Assembly: GCA_002483105.1 (NCBI GenBank)
Contig: DLHG01000013.1
Location: 744,001-808,000 of the forward strand
DNA from: Bacteroidetes bacterium UBA7674
GTDB taxonomy: Bacteria > Bacteroidota > Bacteroidia > Chitinophagales > Chitinophagaceae
Length of the DNA: 64,000 nucleotides
Direction of reading: 5' to 3'
The first letter of the stretch is position 1; the number at the start of each line of letters is the position of its first letter. Below the pieces are notes generated by a model. The model saw nothing but the letters and a program-made list of their open reading frames with translations, was not told where the DNA came from and searched no databases. Shown piece after piece: positions 36,005 to 44,692 of this stretch. The position numbers were made by a program, and so were the translations under genes.

Positions 36005-37972
36005 CTAGTTGGTTTTCACCCACTGGCTGCTGATCGTTCCATTTTCCGTTTGTACCAACAAGGCATATACACCTGCAGGTAACTGATGAACATCAAAGCT
36101 AATATCGTTATTGCCATTAGAAAGTTGCTTATCCAGCGTTTGTACTTTCTTGCCTGTAATGTCTACGATGCTAAAGGTGGCTTTTTGTGCCTTGCTGTGA
36201 CTGATTGTTACGGTTATCCTGTCTTTTGCAGGGTTGGGGTATATGTTGATAGTTGGGTTGGCTGTAAGCTCCGCAACACTCAGGGTATTATCAAGGAACA
36301 TGCCCGTGCTCAACGTACCTATACTGAGGTTAACATAACCGCCGGAAGGAGTCATCTTTGGCTTCATAGCACGTACCTGGTAATAATAAGTACCCGTTGC
36401 CAATCCATGATCTTCAAAGTTGTGGTTGGTGAGCAGGGGAGATACCAATTGATAGTTGCCATACAAAGCATCTGCCCTATATACATAGTAGCCTGAGATA
36501 CTGGTATCGGGTGATTGCGCCCAGTTCAGGAATATGGAGGAGTCGGTAAGTTGTCCGCCTGATAAGCCGCTTGGAGGTTTTATATAATCCATACGCAAGC
36601 TCAGGTCGCCCATCAGCGCGATGTGTATATAGCGTGTACCGGTATTGGTAGGAATGTATAAGGTGTTGTTGTTTTGAGTGACTTTAGCGCTATAGCCTAT
36701 ATTTTCTCCTAAAGACATATGGTGCAGGTGCCAGTTAGGTCTGCCTGCCCAGCAGTTAGTGAGTGCAGGTACATCTGAACAAAGCGGCGCACGAAGGAAA
36801 TTGTTTTGTGAATCCCAATCACCAAAGTAGCTGCCAAAGAGCATGGTAAAAATGCCGTTCACCGGGTTGTTGACAAAGCTGTTTGTAGTACCCACACCTG
36901 ATGCACTGGTATAACTGCCACCACCTGAACCGTATGCCCAGATGAAAGAAGAATCGGCAATTGATTGTACAAATTCTATCGGGTATATACTTTCTCTGCC
37001 TACAAAGCCCGGGAAGTTTCTCCATCCGTTGGCAGAGAAGGCCTCTGCGCTATTGCCAAAATTTTCATCTATCAGAGCGCGTTTCGCTATTGTAATGGAA
37101 TCCATTTTGAAGCGGTGAGCCCTGTTCAGATAAGTGATCATCATTTCTTCTTCTGTCTTATTGAACAAAGGCATATCGTAGAAATCTATGCGGCTTACTT
37201 CCAGCTCTGTAGAAGAAGGCAGGAAGTTTTGATCCCATTTGCCATCGCCTATCATGTTCCAGTTCTCAGGCCTTGTGGCGCCGTTGTCATTTACTACGTT
37301 GTCTGTCCACGTACCGTCCATATCGGCATAGAAAACATCTGCTGCCCATGCACCTGCGTGGTCAGGATGTCCGTCAGGATATATATATCCGCTGTAAGGC
37401 ACTGCTATGTGGCCTACAATAAATAAAGCGTTAACACGGGGATTAGCAGCATAGTCGGCTTGTATCATTGCTTTGATCGCGACATCAGGTAGTGTGCGGG
37501 AGACATCATGGCGGATTATTTCCCATCCGTCGCCGGCAAGGTCTCTTATCATCTGGTCCAGCTCTGCAGCGCATAGTGTAGAGAAGTAATCGTCTATCAT
37601 CACTACCATAGCACCCCTGTTGTGTATTGCGGGGGCTTTAATGCCTGCGTGTATGTAACCGTAAGCTGTCTGTACACCCAGGGCCACCATCTTGTATTCA
37701 TAGGAGGAGTCCACTATCACTGCATTATCTACATACATGGTATCTGTAGCACCAAGGAATGCCATCGCCGGTCCCCAGCTCGCACTGTTTTTAGGCTTCT
37801 TGAATATCTGGTAGCTGGTAGCATAAGCAATCGAGTCCCAACTCAGGACTATCTGCGCGGGATTCTCTTGTACAGCAGCTGTTAGCTGAATAGAATAGTC
37901 TTTCGGCGCCTGCGCAAATGATGCTTTTCCAGCAAATAATAGTGCTATTAAAATTAAGTAGCGTTTCATCAT
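36005..37972 (-). CDS. large secreted protein with fibronectin III domains and T9SS sorting domain
   Basis: 655 residues: signal peptide, an N-terminal FnIII-like domain (residues ~22-105), a central ~350-residue domain of unclear family, a second FnIII domain (PPSGLSGGQLTDSSIFLNWA, then YYVYRAD and YYYQVRA) and a C-terminal Por sorting domain (INIYPNPAKDRITVTI to SSQWVKTN). The central region has FIVGHIAVPYSG, GSYFGDWDSQ and ALTNCWAGRPNW, spacing that faintly recalls C25 gingipain-like peptidases, but a GHG motif is missing, so this is only a possibility. Secreted by type IX secretion. Confidence 0.75.
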   Translation of the reverse strand: MMKRYLILIALLFAGKASFAQAPKDYSIQLTAAVQENPAQIVLSWDSIAYATSYQIFKKPKNSASWGPAMAFLGATDTMYVDNAVIVDSSYEYKMVALGVQTAYGYIHAGIKAPAIHNRGAMVVMIDDYFSTLCAAELDQMIRDLAGDGWEIIRHDVSRTLPDVAIKAMIQADYAANPRVNALFIVGHIAVPYSGYIYPDGHPDHAGAWAADVFYADMDGTWTDNVVNDNGATRPENWNMIGDGKWDQNFLPSSTELEVSRIDFYDMPLFNKTEEEMMITYLNRAHRFKMDSITIAKRALIDENFGNSAEAFSANGWRNFPGFVGRESIYPIEFVQSIADSSFIWAYGSGGGSYTSASGVGTTNSFVNNPVNGIFTMLFGSYFGDWDSQNNFLRAPLCSDVPALTNCWAGRPNWHLHHMSLGENIGYSAKVTQNNNTLYIPTNTGTRYIHIALMGDLSLRMDYIKPPSGLSGGQLTDSSIFLNWAQSPDTSISGYYVYRADALYGNYQLVSPLLTNHNFEDHGLATGTYYYQVRAMKPKMTPSGGYVNLSIGTLSTGMFLDNTLSVAELTANPTINIYPNPAKDRITVTISHSKAQKATFSIVDITGKKVQTLDKQLSNGNNDISFDVHQLPAGVYALLVQTENGTISSQWVKTN

Positions 37973-38085
37973 GGAACTTGGATAAAAAGTTATTTGTAAC
38001 TTACTAAATTATAGCCTAATATCATAGGTTTTGATGATATTAATGAATTTTTAAAGGGTTTCTAATGTTAAGGGGAATAAACGCT

Positions 38086-38295
38086 ATGGGAAATATGAAA
38101 GTGAAAGTCTTTACGGGAAATGCGGTTGATATGGAAAAGGAGATCGCCACATTTTTGGCGGGGAATAAGGTGAAGATCCACAGTTTTGCACAATCGCAAA
38201 GCACCATCGCTAATAGTATGGAGGTAAACGTAACGGCAACTGTACTCTATACCGAGTACGACTCTCATGAGGAGAAGATAGGCTTTAACCGATAA
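38086..38295 (+). CDS. small conserved hypothetical protein
   Basis: 69 residues from the ATG at 38086, with AGGGG at 38071-38075 as ribosome-binding site; ATGs at 38065 and 38095 are also in frame. Pattern MKVKVFTGNAVDMEKEIATF then NKVKIHSFAQSQS and NVTATVLYTEYD suggests an alpha/beta fold with an initial strand and helix. Function not known. Confidence 0.65.
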   Translation: MGNMKVKVFTGNAVDMEKEIATFLAGNKVKIHSFAQSQSTIANSMEVNVTATVLYTEYDSHEEKIGFNR

Positions 38296-38302
38296 GTATT
38301 CG

Positions 38303-38860
38303 TCAGTCTTCTATTTTATAGATACTAAGCAGCGCTTCTACCAGGGCCTGCCACTGTGCGTCATGCCCATCCAGCCATGTGGCGGCAATAGTGTTTTCGT
38401 TACGGCTGTAGTAATGGGCCGTTATATGTCGTCCACGGCGTTCTACTACAATAGTGCCGCTGGCTTTATTGTGTGCGTCGCTCTCATCTTCATCATGATA
38501 CTCTGAGGGCTGTTTTGCATCCCGCATTCGTATGGCCATTGTTTCATAATCTTCATCCGGAAAATCGTTGTATTCTATCCCGTCTATATGAACCCATTCC
38601 GTGGCTCGGCCCGGTTCATTTATTTTTATGTAGTCGTTATAGTGAGCGTTTCTCCGCATTTCATTTCCGTGGCTGTCGGTCAGCTGTAGCTCAGCAAAAT
38701 CAGGGCAGAGTTCTTTCCATTTATTCACTTTCAGCAGTCGGTCTTTGGCTATCACAAATAGCTCATCTGCATCCTCTACGCTATCGGATACGATATCGGA
38801 TTTCAGGTCTTTGCTTATGCCTGTTGTACTGTCTGGTACTAGTCTGTGTAGTGGTTCCAT
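38303..38860 (-). CDS. hypothetical protein
   Basis: 185 residues, no signal peptide or membrane helix. Acidic, with motifs KVNKWKELCPDFAELQLTD, RATEWVHIDGIEYNDFPDED and a C-terminal strand-helix stretch GRHITAHYYSRNENTIAATW. I do not recognise a family. It converges with the 38086 gene and is divergent from 38953. Confidence 0.65.
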   Translation of the reverse strand: MEPLHRLVPDSTTGISKDLKSDIVSDSVEDADELFVIAKDRLLKVNKWKELCPDFAELQLTDSHGNEMRRNAHYNDYIKINEPGRATEWVHIDGIEYNDFPDEDYETMAIRMRDAKQPSEYHDEDESDAHNKASGTIVVERRGRHITAHYYSRNENTIAATWLDGHDAQWQALVEALLSIYKIED

Positions 38861-38941
38861 CGTGGCTTTAAACTAGTGTCTTATAAAGCTACAATAAAAC
38901 AATGTTGATTAATAACCAATTTTATTGGCATGAATTCTTTG

Positions 38942-38949
38942 TAAATTTG
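38942..38949 (+). promoter_or_regulatory. -7 element 3 bp before a start codon
   Basis: TAAATTTG (TAnnTTTG) ends at 38949 and the likely ATG is at 38953, so transcription is expected to begin at or inside the start codon. Confidence 0.45.
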
Positions 38950-38952
38950 AGC

Positions 38953-39792
38953 ATGCATATTCATCATGTCATACCTATTGAAGTTAACCATTTATTCCCG
39001 GTACTAGACACAAAACTCATAGAGCTATTGCGTTCATTGCCGGATGAAGGGTGGCACAGGCCAACTATTGCCGGGGAATGGAATGTAAAGGATATAGCTG
39101 CCCATTTACTGGATGGCAACCTCCGGCATCTTTCTCTTGCAAGAGACAAGTATTATGGAGATATTCCCGAAGATATAGGTGGGTATAATGACCTGGTTGC
39201 CTATCTCAATCGCTTGAACGCCGATTGGGTGAAGACATATAAACGCATCAGCCCTAGAGTATTGACCGATCTTTTGGAAACAACAGGCAAGGAATATACA
39301 GACTACATTACTACCCTTGACCCATGGGCGGAAGCCATATTTCCTGTTGCATGGGCAGGAGAAGAGATATCTACCAACTGGTTCCATATAGCGCGTGAGT
39401 ATACCGAGAAATGGATACATCAGCAGCAAATAAGAGATGCCTTGGGTAAGGAACCGCTTTTTGAGAAAGAACTGTATCATCCTTTCATTGCCACCATGAT
39501 GTGTGGTTTGCCAAACCAGTATAAAAACACAGCAGCCGATACAGGTACCAGCGTGATGGTAACGATCCAAGAGCTGGATGAAGAATGGCATATCAATAAG
39601 ACCGATGAGGGATGGGTGCTACGCAGAGAAACCCGCCTGGAACCTGACAGCAAAATAACACTGGACATGGATACTGCATGGCGCTTATTTTCAAAAGGAA
39701 TAACACCGGATGAAGCACTGGAGAAAGTAAAAATAGAGGGAGATGAGGCACTTGGGAAAGTTGCCTTAGGGATGGTTTCGGTAATGGCTTAA
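38953..39792 (+). CDS. DinB/MDMPI-type protein (maleylpyruvate isomerase N-terminal domain)
   Basis: 279 residues from the ATG at 38953. The N-terminal helix bundle shows LFPVLDTKLIELLRSLPDEG, GWHRPTIAGEWNVKDIAAHL and HIAREYTEKWIHQQQIRDAL, the last His pair placed as metal ligands in the DinB/MDMPI fold. The C-terminal part (from ~190) includes a SCP2-like stretch ending EKVKIEGDEALGKVALG. These enzymes are usually mycothiol- or bacillithiol-dependent, consistent with bshA in the same genome. A Crp-family gene follows. Confidence 0.8.
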   Translation: MHIHHVIPIEVNHLFPVLDTKLIELLRSLPDEGWHRPTIAGEWNVKDIAAHLLDGNLRHLSLARDKYYGDIPEDIGGYNDLVAYLNRLNADWVKTYKRISPRVLTDLLETTGKEYTDYITTLDPWAEAIFPVAWAGEEISTNWFHIAREYTEKWIHQQQIRDALGKEPLFEKELYHPFIATMMCGLPNQYKNTAADTGTSVMVTIQELDEEWHINKTDEGWVLRRETRLEPDSKITLDMDTAWRLFSKGITPDEALEKVKIEGDEALGKVALGMVSVMA

Positions 39793-39876
39793 AAGAGCTA
39801 TTTTTAAACCCTGTCAGCACCAATAGAAATATTACGAAAACAGATACAGCTTTTTCATCCGCTTGATGAAGAAGCA

Positions 39877-40392
39877 TTGGCTGCGCTTTCCCTACCCTGG
39901 GAAGAGGTGACCTATAAGCGTAAGCAACTACTCACAAGGGCAGGTGATACAGAGCGCTATCTCTACATGGTGCAAGAAGGTGTACAAAGGGCCTTTTACC
40001 AAGACGAGGACAAAGAAGCAACTTTGGTATTTTCTTATGCGCCGTCTTTCTCGGGTGTGATTGATAGTTTTTTGTTGCAACAACCGTCTGAATATTTTCT
40101 CGAAACCATTACACAAAGTAAACTGCTGCGTATCCATTACAACGACTTTCATAGCCTGATGTTGCAACACCGCTCTATAGAGACCTGGATAAGAGTGGCG
40201 GTAACACAAGTGTTGGCGGGTACCTTACAACGACAGATAGAACTGATGGCTTATAGTGCGGAAGAGAAATTTACCACACTACTGCATCGCTCTCCGCAGA
40301 TATTAAATCTGATACCACATAAGTATCTTGCATCTTATATTGGTGTTGACCCGGCTACGTTCAGTAAGTTGCTGAGTAAGGTGCGGCTCTGA
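39877..40392 (+). CDS. Crp/Fnr-family regulator lacking an evident ATG start
   Basis: A regulator of at least 171 residues from a TTG at 39877. The beta-roll (RAGDTERYLYMVQEGVQRAF, KEATLVFSYAPSFSGVIDSF) and HTH (PHKYLASYIGVDPATFSKLL) match a Bacteroidota Crp group. The frame continues upstream to 39808 with family-like sequence (EILRKQIQLFHPLDEEALAA), so the real start is probably near 39811-39829, where only CTG or ATA codons occur. Follows the DinB-like gene by less than 90 bp. No cysteines for an iron-sulfur cluster. Confidence 0.8.
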   Translation: MAALSLPWEEVTYKRKQLLTRAGDTERYLYMVQEGVQRAFYQDEDKEATLVFSYAPSFSGVIDSFLLQQPSEYFLETITQSKLLRIHYNDFHSLMLQHRSIETWIRVAVTQVLAGTLQRQIELMAYSAEEKFTTLLHRSPQILNLIPHKYLASYIGVDPATFSKLLSKVRL

Positions 40393-40417
40393 AAATCTTG
40401 GCGTAGGTCAAGATTTT
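40392..40417. promoter_or_regulatory. putative Crp/Fnr-type binding site
   Basis: AAAATCTTG and CAAGATTTT arms around eight bases; the core TTGGC-GTAG-GTCAA matches the Fnr/Dnr consensus TTGAC-N4-GTCAA with one mismatch. It lies between the Crp gene and the DinB gene, with its centre about 41-42 bp before the start of transcription expected from the -7 element at 40434. Confidence 0.5.
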
Positions 40418-40433
40418 ACGTCGGCGGTCATTT

Positions 40434-40441
40434 TACCTTTG
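40434..40441 (+). promoter_or_regulatory. -7 element of the dinB promoter
   Basis: TACCTTTG matches TAnnTTTG, 16 bp before the ATG at 40458. No -33 TTTG is evident, consistent with an activator-dependent promoter. Confidence 0.6.
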
Positions 40442-40457
40442 TAGAAAAATAATAGCA

Positions 40458-41048
40458 ATGCCCGTTTTTAATAGTTCCGCTCTTCTTTCTGATTTGAAAA
40501 AGGATGTCGCGCGACAGCTCCTGAAGGTAGAAGCACTCCAATCGATCATAGAGAACCTCAACAAGCAACCTGCTCCCGATAAATGGAGTGTGGCGCAGGT
40601 AATAGAACATCTGAATAGCTACAACAGATATTATTTGCCTGAGATAGAGAAGTCTTTAAACAAGAAGGTGTCTCATAACCCCGTTTTCAAATCAGGGATA
40701 TTTGGTAATTATTTTACTAATATGATGGCTCCTAAAGGTCAGACGATAGGTAATAAAATGGCTTCGCCTAAAGATCACGTTCCGAAATCTGACCTTGAAA
40801 GCCCAAAAGTGCTGTCCGAGTTCATAAAAGGCCAAAACCGTCTTCTTAACTTGCTGCTACAGGCTGAAAAAGCTGATATTGGCAAGCTGAGAGTGCCCAT
40901 CAGTATCAGCCGGTTCATCAAATTGAAGCTGGGGGATACCTTCCGATTCCTGATTGCCCACCAGCAAAGACATTTCGTTCAAATTGATAATACATTGGCT
41001 GCATTAGGAGTATCCGCCTTAAAACAACCCCGGTCCGCAGATATTTAA
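40458..41048 (+). CDS. DinB-family protein
   Basis: 196 residues forming a four-helix DinB/YfiT-like bundle: LQSIIENLNKQPAPDKWSVA, QVIEHLNSYNRYYLPEI and FLIAHQQRHFVQIDNTLAAL, with His residues at the expected metal positions (EHLN, HQQRH). Members include thiol-dependent transferases such as BstA. Likely controlled through the palindrome upstream. A second DinB-type gene is 0.7 kb upstream. Confidence 0.87.
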   Translation: MPVFNSSALLSDLKKDVARQLLKVEALQSIIENLNKQPAPDKWSVAQVIEHLNSYNRYYLPEIEKSLNKKVSHNPVFKSGIFGNYFTNMMAPKGQTIGNKMASPKDHVPKSDLESPKVLSEFIKGQNRLLNLLLQAEKADIGKLRVPISISRFIKLKLGDTFRFLIAHQQRHFVQIDNTLAALGVSALKQPRSADI

Positions 41049-41096
41049 CTATTAGCCGCTATTTCGTACCTTTCCGACCCTAAAGGACAGCTATAA

Positions 41097-43379
41097 ATGG
41101 CACAATTAATAAGGAAAGAAGACGCTTTAGAATACCACTCGAAAGGAAGGCCGGGGAAAATAGAAGTAATACCGACCAAAGAAACCAAGACCCAGCGCGA
41201 CCTGGCATTGGCATATTCTCCCGGCGTAGCAGAGCCCTGCCTGGAAATAGCAGCAAATCCCGATGACGTATATAAGTACACAGCCAAAGGTAACCTTGTG
41301 GCAGTTATCAGCAATGGTACGGCAGTACTCGGGCTTGGTGATATAGGTCCGGAGGCCTCCAAGCCGGTAATGGAAGGTAAAGGTTTGCTGTTCAAGATAT
41401 TTGCAGATATAGATGTGTTTGATATAGAGTTGAATGTAAAAGGTATTGAAGAGTTTGTAGCTGTTGTAAAAGCTTTGGAGCCAACGTTTGGTGGTATCAA
41501 CCTGGAAGACATAAAAGCCCCGGAGTGTTTTGAAATAGAAAAGCGCCTGAAGCAGGAAATGAACATTCCGCTGATGCACGATGACCAGCATGGTACAGCC
41601 ATCATATCCGGTGCTGCCTTACTGAACGCATTGGAATTGGTGGGTAAGGATATAAACAAAGTAAAAATAGTAGTGAGTGGCGCGGGTGCGTCTGCCATCT
41701 CCTGCTGTAAAATATATGTTGCACTCGGCGCCGACGTGAAGAACATCTATATGTTCGATAGCAAGGGACTCATTACTAAGTCGCGAACCGACCTGGATGA
41801 ATACAAACAATTATTCGCGCAGGAAAGCAAGGGAATGGATCTTACAGAAGCAATGATAGGATCGGATGTATTCATCGGTCTTTCTAAAGGTAATGTGGTT
41901 TCAGGCGATATGCTGAAAGGCATGGGTGCGAAGCCAATTGTATTTGCTTTGGCTAATCCTGACCCCGAAATAAGATATGAAGAAGCATTGGCTGCCCGCC
42001 CGGATGTGATCATGGCAACGGGCCGCAGTGATTATCCTAACCAGGTGAATAATGTGTTGGGCTTCCCTTTCATCTTCCGCGGTGCGCTTGATGTAAGGGC
42101 TACTGCCATCAATGAAGAAATGAAGCTGGCAGCAGTAAAGGCGTTGGCGGCATTGGCCAAAGAACCTGTGCCCGATATAGTGAATGTTGCGTACAACGAA
42201 ACAAGCCTTTCCTTCGGACCAACTTATATAATTCCTAAGCCGGTCGACCCGCGCTTGCTGGTAACGGTTTCTCCTGCTGTAGCGAAAGCTGCTATTGCAA
42301 GCGGGGTAGCACGCAACCCGATCACTGACTGGGAAGCCTATGAAGGTGAACTGTATCGCCGCCTCGGTTCTGATGATAACATACTTCGCTTTGTGATGAA
42401 CAAGGCGCGCCAGCATCCTAAGCGTGTGGTATTTGCGGAAGCAGAAAATATTAAAATTCTGAAAGCCGCACAGATAGCTAAAGATGAAGGAATAGCGATA
42501 CCTATACTATTGGGTAACGAAGAGCGTATCAGGCAACTGATCAGTGATAATAATATTCCGCTGGACGATGTGATGATCCTTGACCCCAAGCATCCGAGTA
42601 CGGAAGCTAAACGATGTGAGTATGGCGATAAATTCTTCCAGAAAAGAAAACGCCGTGGTTACAATATGTATGAAGCCAAGAAGGTAATGCGTGAGCGCCC
42701 CTATTTTGGTTGCATGATGGTAGAGACGGGAGAGGCAGATGCGCTGATATCCGGGCTTACCCGTAAGTATCCTGATACACTTCGCCCGGCACTGGAAATC
42801 ATCGGACTGCAGGAAGGCGCCAACAGGGTAGCCGGTATGTATATGATGCTGACAAAGAAGGGCCCGCTTTTCTTTGCAGATACCACAGCCAACTTCGACC
42901 CTACGGAAGAGGAACTGGTAGATATAACCATGCTCACAGCTAATACTGTAGAGCACTTTAATATTAAGCCACGCATAGCGATGCTGTCATATTCCAACTT
43001 TGGTAGCAGCAATTCACCTGAGGCCATCAAGGTGCGCAATGCAGTAGAGAAGATAAAGCAACGCTATCCAAACCTGGTGATAGATGGTGAAATGCAGGCA
43101 GGTGTAGCATTCAATAAAGAACTGCTGCGTGAGAACTATCCGTTCTCTGAACTGGTAGAAGAAGCGCCTAATACGCTCATATTCCCTAACCTTGCTGCGG
43201 GTAATATCGCTTATCACCTTTTACAAGAAGTTGGTGGGGCGGAAGCTATAGGCCCTATACACATGGGCTTTAGTAAACCGGTGCACGTATTGCAACTGGG
43301 TAGCTCGGTAAGGCAGATCGTGAACATGGTGGCCATAGCTGTAATAGGTGCACAAAACGGCAGCTCAACTGGAGCCTAA
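41097..43379 (+). CDS. maeB: NADP-dependent malic enzyme (MaeB type)
   Basis: 760 residues: an N-terminal malic enzyme domain (residues ~1-430; AYSPGVAEPCLEIAANPDDV, MHDDQHGTAI, the Rossmann VVSGAGASAISCCKIY) and a C-terminal phosphotransacetylase-like domain (~430-760; RVVFAEAENIKILKAAQIAK) that usually has a regulatory role. It converts malate to pyruvate and CO2 with NADPH. Stop and start overlap (TAATG) with the flavoprotein gene downstream. Confidence 0.95.
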   Translation: MAQLIRKEDALEYHSKGRPGKIEVIPTKETKTQRDLALAYSPGVAEPCLEIAANPDDVYKYTAKGNLVAVISNGTAVLGLGDIGPEASKPVMEGKGLLFKIFADIDVFDIELNVKGIEEFVAVVKALEPTFGGINLEDIKAPECFEIEKRLKQEMNIPLMHDDQHGTAIISGAALLNALELVGKDINKVKIVVSGAGASAISCCKIYVALGADVKNIYMFDSKGLITKSRTDLDEYKQLFAQESKGMDLTEAMIGSDVFIGLSKGNVVSGDMLKGMGAKPIVFALANPDPEIRYEEALAARPDVIMATGRSDYPNQVNNVLGFPFIFRGALDVRATAINEEMKLAAVKALAALAKEPVPDIVNVAYNETSLSFGPTYIIPKPVDPRLLVTVSPAVAKAAIASGVARNPITDWEAYEGELYRRLGSDDNILRFVMNKARQHPKRVVFAEAENIKILKAAQIAKDEGIAIPILLGNEERIRQLISDNNIPLDDVMILDPKHPSTEAKRCEYGDKFFQKRKRRGYNMYEAKKVMRERPYFGCMMVETGEADALISGLTRKYPDTLRPALEIIGLQEGANRVAGMYMMLTKKGPLFFADTTANFDPTEEELVDITMLTANTVEHFNIKPRIAMLSYSNFGSSNSPEAIKVRNAVEKIKQRYPNLVIDGEMQAGVAFNKELLRENYPFSELVEEAPNTLIFPNLAAGNIAYHLLQEVGGAEAIGPIHMGFSKPVHVLQLGSSVRQIVNMVAIAVIGAQNGSSTGA

Positions 43380-44587
43380 TGAAAGTAGCCATTATTGGTG
43401 CGGGTGCTGCGGGTTGCTTCGCTGCTGCTAATATCAGCGGTGATGATATTTCCGTAACGGTATTCGAGAAACATGGCAAGGCTTTGCAAAAAGTGAAGGT
43501 CTCCGGTGGTGGCCGTTGTAATGTAACGCATGCATGTTTTGACGTACCCGAACTGGTGACGCGTTATCCGCGTGGTAAGCAACTACTTCGTAAATCACTT
43601 TATCATTTTACGCCTCAGGATACCATCAACTGGTTTGAAGAGCGGGGAGTGAAGATAAAGGAAGAGGCTGATGGCAGGATGTTTCCTGATACCAATGATT
43701 CTCAAACCATCATCGACTGCATCTGGCAACAGATGATGCGTAATAAAGTTGATGTAGTCTATCATAAGTCGGTAGAGCGGATTGAAAGAATAGGAGAGAC
43801 ATTCCGTATTCATTTCGCTGATAAGTCTACCTATGAAGCCGATAAGATACTCATAGCTACAGGTGGTTTCCCTAAGCCGGAGCAATATAAATGGTTGCAG
43901 GAGTTAGGTCATACTATATTGCCACCCGTCCCATCGCTTTTTACCTTCAATATGCCCAAACATCCTATCACGGAACTGATGGGAGTAGTAGCCGAGAATG
44001 CACGAGTGAAAATACAAGGTACTAAAATCACGGAGAGTGGACCCTTGCTTATTACCCACTGGGGGATGAGTGGTCCGGCCATTCTACGTACTTCTGCATG
44101 GGCTGCCCGTGAACTGGCGGAGCGTAATTATCATTTCAATATACAGATCAACTGGCTCTTTGATGTAACGGATGCTGATTTGAAAGATCAACTGCAGCAA
44201 CTTCGTGTAGATCAAGGCAAGCAATTGGTGCAAAACAAAAATCCATTTGGTCTTCCACGCCGTCTTTGGGAGTATATTTTATTGCAATGCGATGTAAAAA
44301 CTGAAGTGCGTTGGGGAGAGTTACCTGCAGCCGCACAAAACAAACTAATAGAGCACCTGCTTCGTGATACATATGAAGTAAAGGGCAAGACGACCTTCAA
44401 AGAAGAATTCGTTACCTGTGGTGGTATCGCTCTTTCCGAGATAGACCCGCAAACGATGCAATCGCGCAAGGTGCCCGGACTTTATTTCGCGGGTGAAATA
44501 ATGGATGTAGATGGTATTACGGGAGGGTTCAATTTCCAGAATGCGTGGAGTAGTGCGTTTATTGCAGCTAAAAGCATAGAATCATAA
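43379..44587 (+). CDS. BaiN/HI0933-family NAD(P)/FAD-dependent oxidoreductase
   Basis: 402 residues with an N-terminal FAD-binding Rossmann motif VAIIGAGAAGCFAA, the family motif SGGGRCNVTHA, ILIATGGFPKPE, and the C-terminal GLYFAGEIMDVDGITGGFNF then NAWSSAFIAAKS. Members are flavoproteins of mostly unknown substrate. Overlaps the maeB stop by one base, indicating coupled translation. Confidence 0.9.
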   Translation: MKVAIIGAGAAGCFAAANISGDDISVTVFEKHGKALQKVKVSGGGRCNVTHACFDVPELVTRYPRGKQLLRKSLYHFTPQDTINWFEERGVKIKEEADGRMFPDTNDSQTIIDCIWQQMMRNKVDVVYHKSVERIERIGETFRIHFADKSTYEADKILIATGGFPKPEQYKWLQELGHTILPPVPSLFTFNMPKHPITELMGVVAENARVKIQGTKITESGPLLITHWGMSGPAILRTSAWAARELAERNYHFNIQINWLFDVTDADLKDQLQQLRVDQGKQLVQNKNPFGLPRRLWEYILLQCDVKTEVRWGELPAAAQNKLIEHLLRDTYEVKGKTTFKEEFVTCGGIALSEIDPQTMQSRKVPGLYFAGEIMDVDGITGGFNFQNAWSSAFIAAKSIES

Positions 44588-44589
44588 GT

Positions 44590-44690
44590 ACATCTGTCAT
44601 CCTGAGCGATAGCGAAGGATCTATCCTGCTTGACAGATGTTTATTCGCTTCGCTCATGAGAAAAGTTCGCTTCGCTCAGCATGACAATTA
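44590..44690. repeat. palindromic intergenic repeat element
   Basis: Inverted arms ACATCTGTCA (44590-44599) and TGACAGATGT (44631-44640) enclose TCCTGAGCG and AGGATCTATCCT; a direct repeat TTCGCTTCGCTCA follows twice (44644-44656 and 44666-44678), ending GCATGACAA. This belongs to the GTCATCCTGAGC repeat type also seen at 15095. It may end both convergent transcripts. Confidence 0.65.
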
Positions 44691-44692
44691 AT

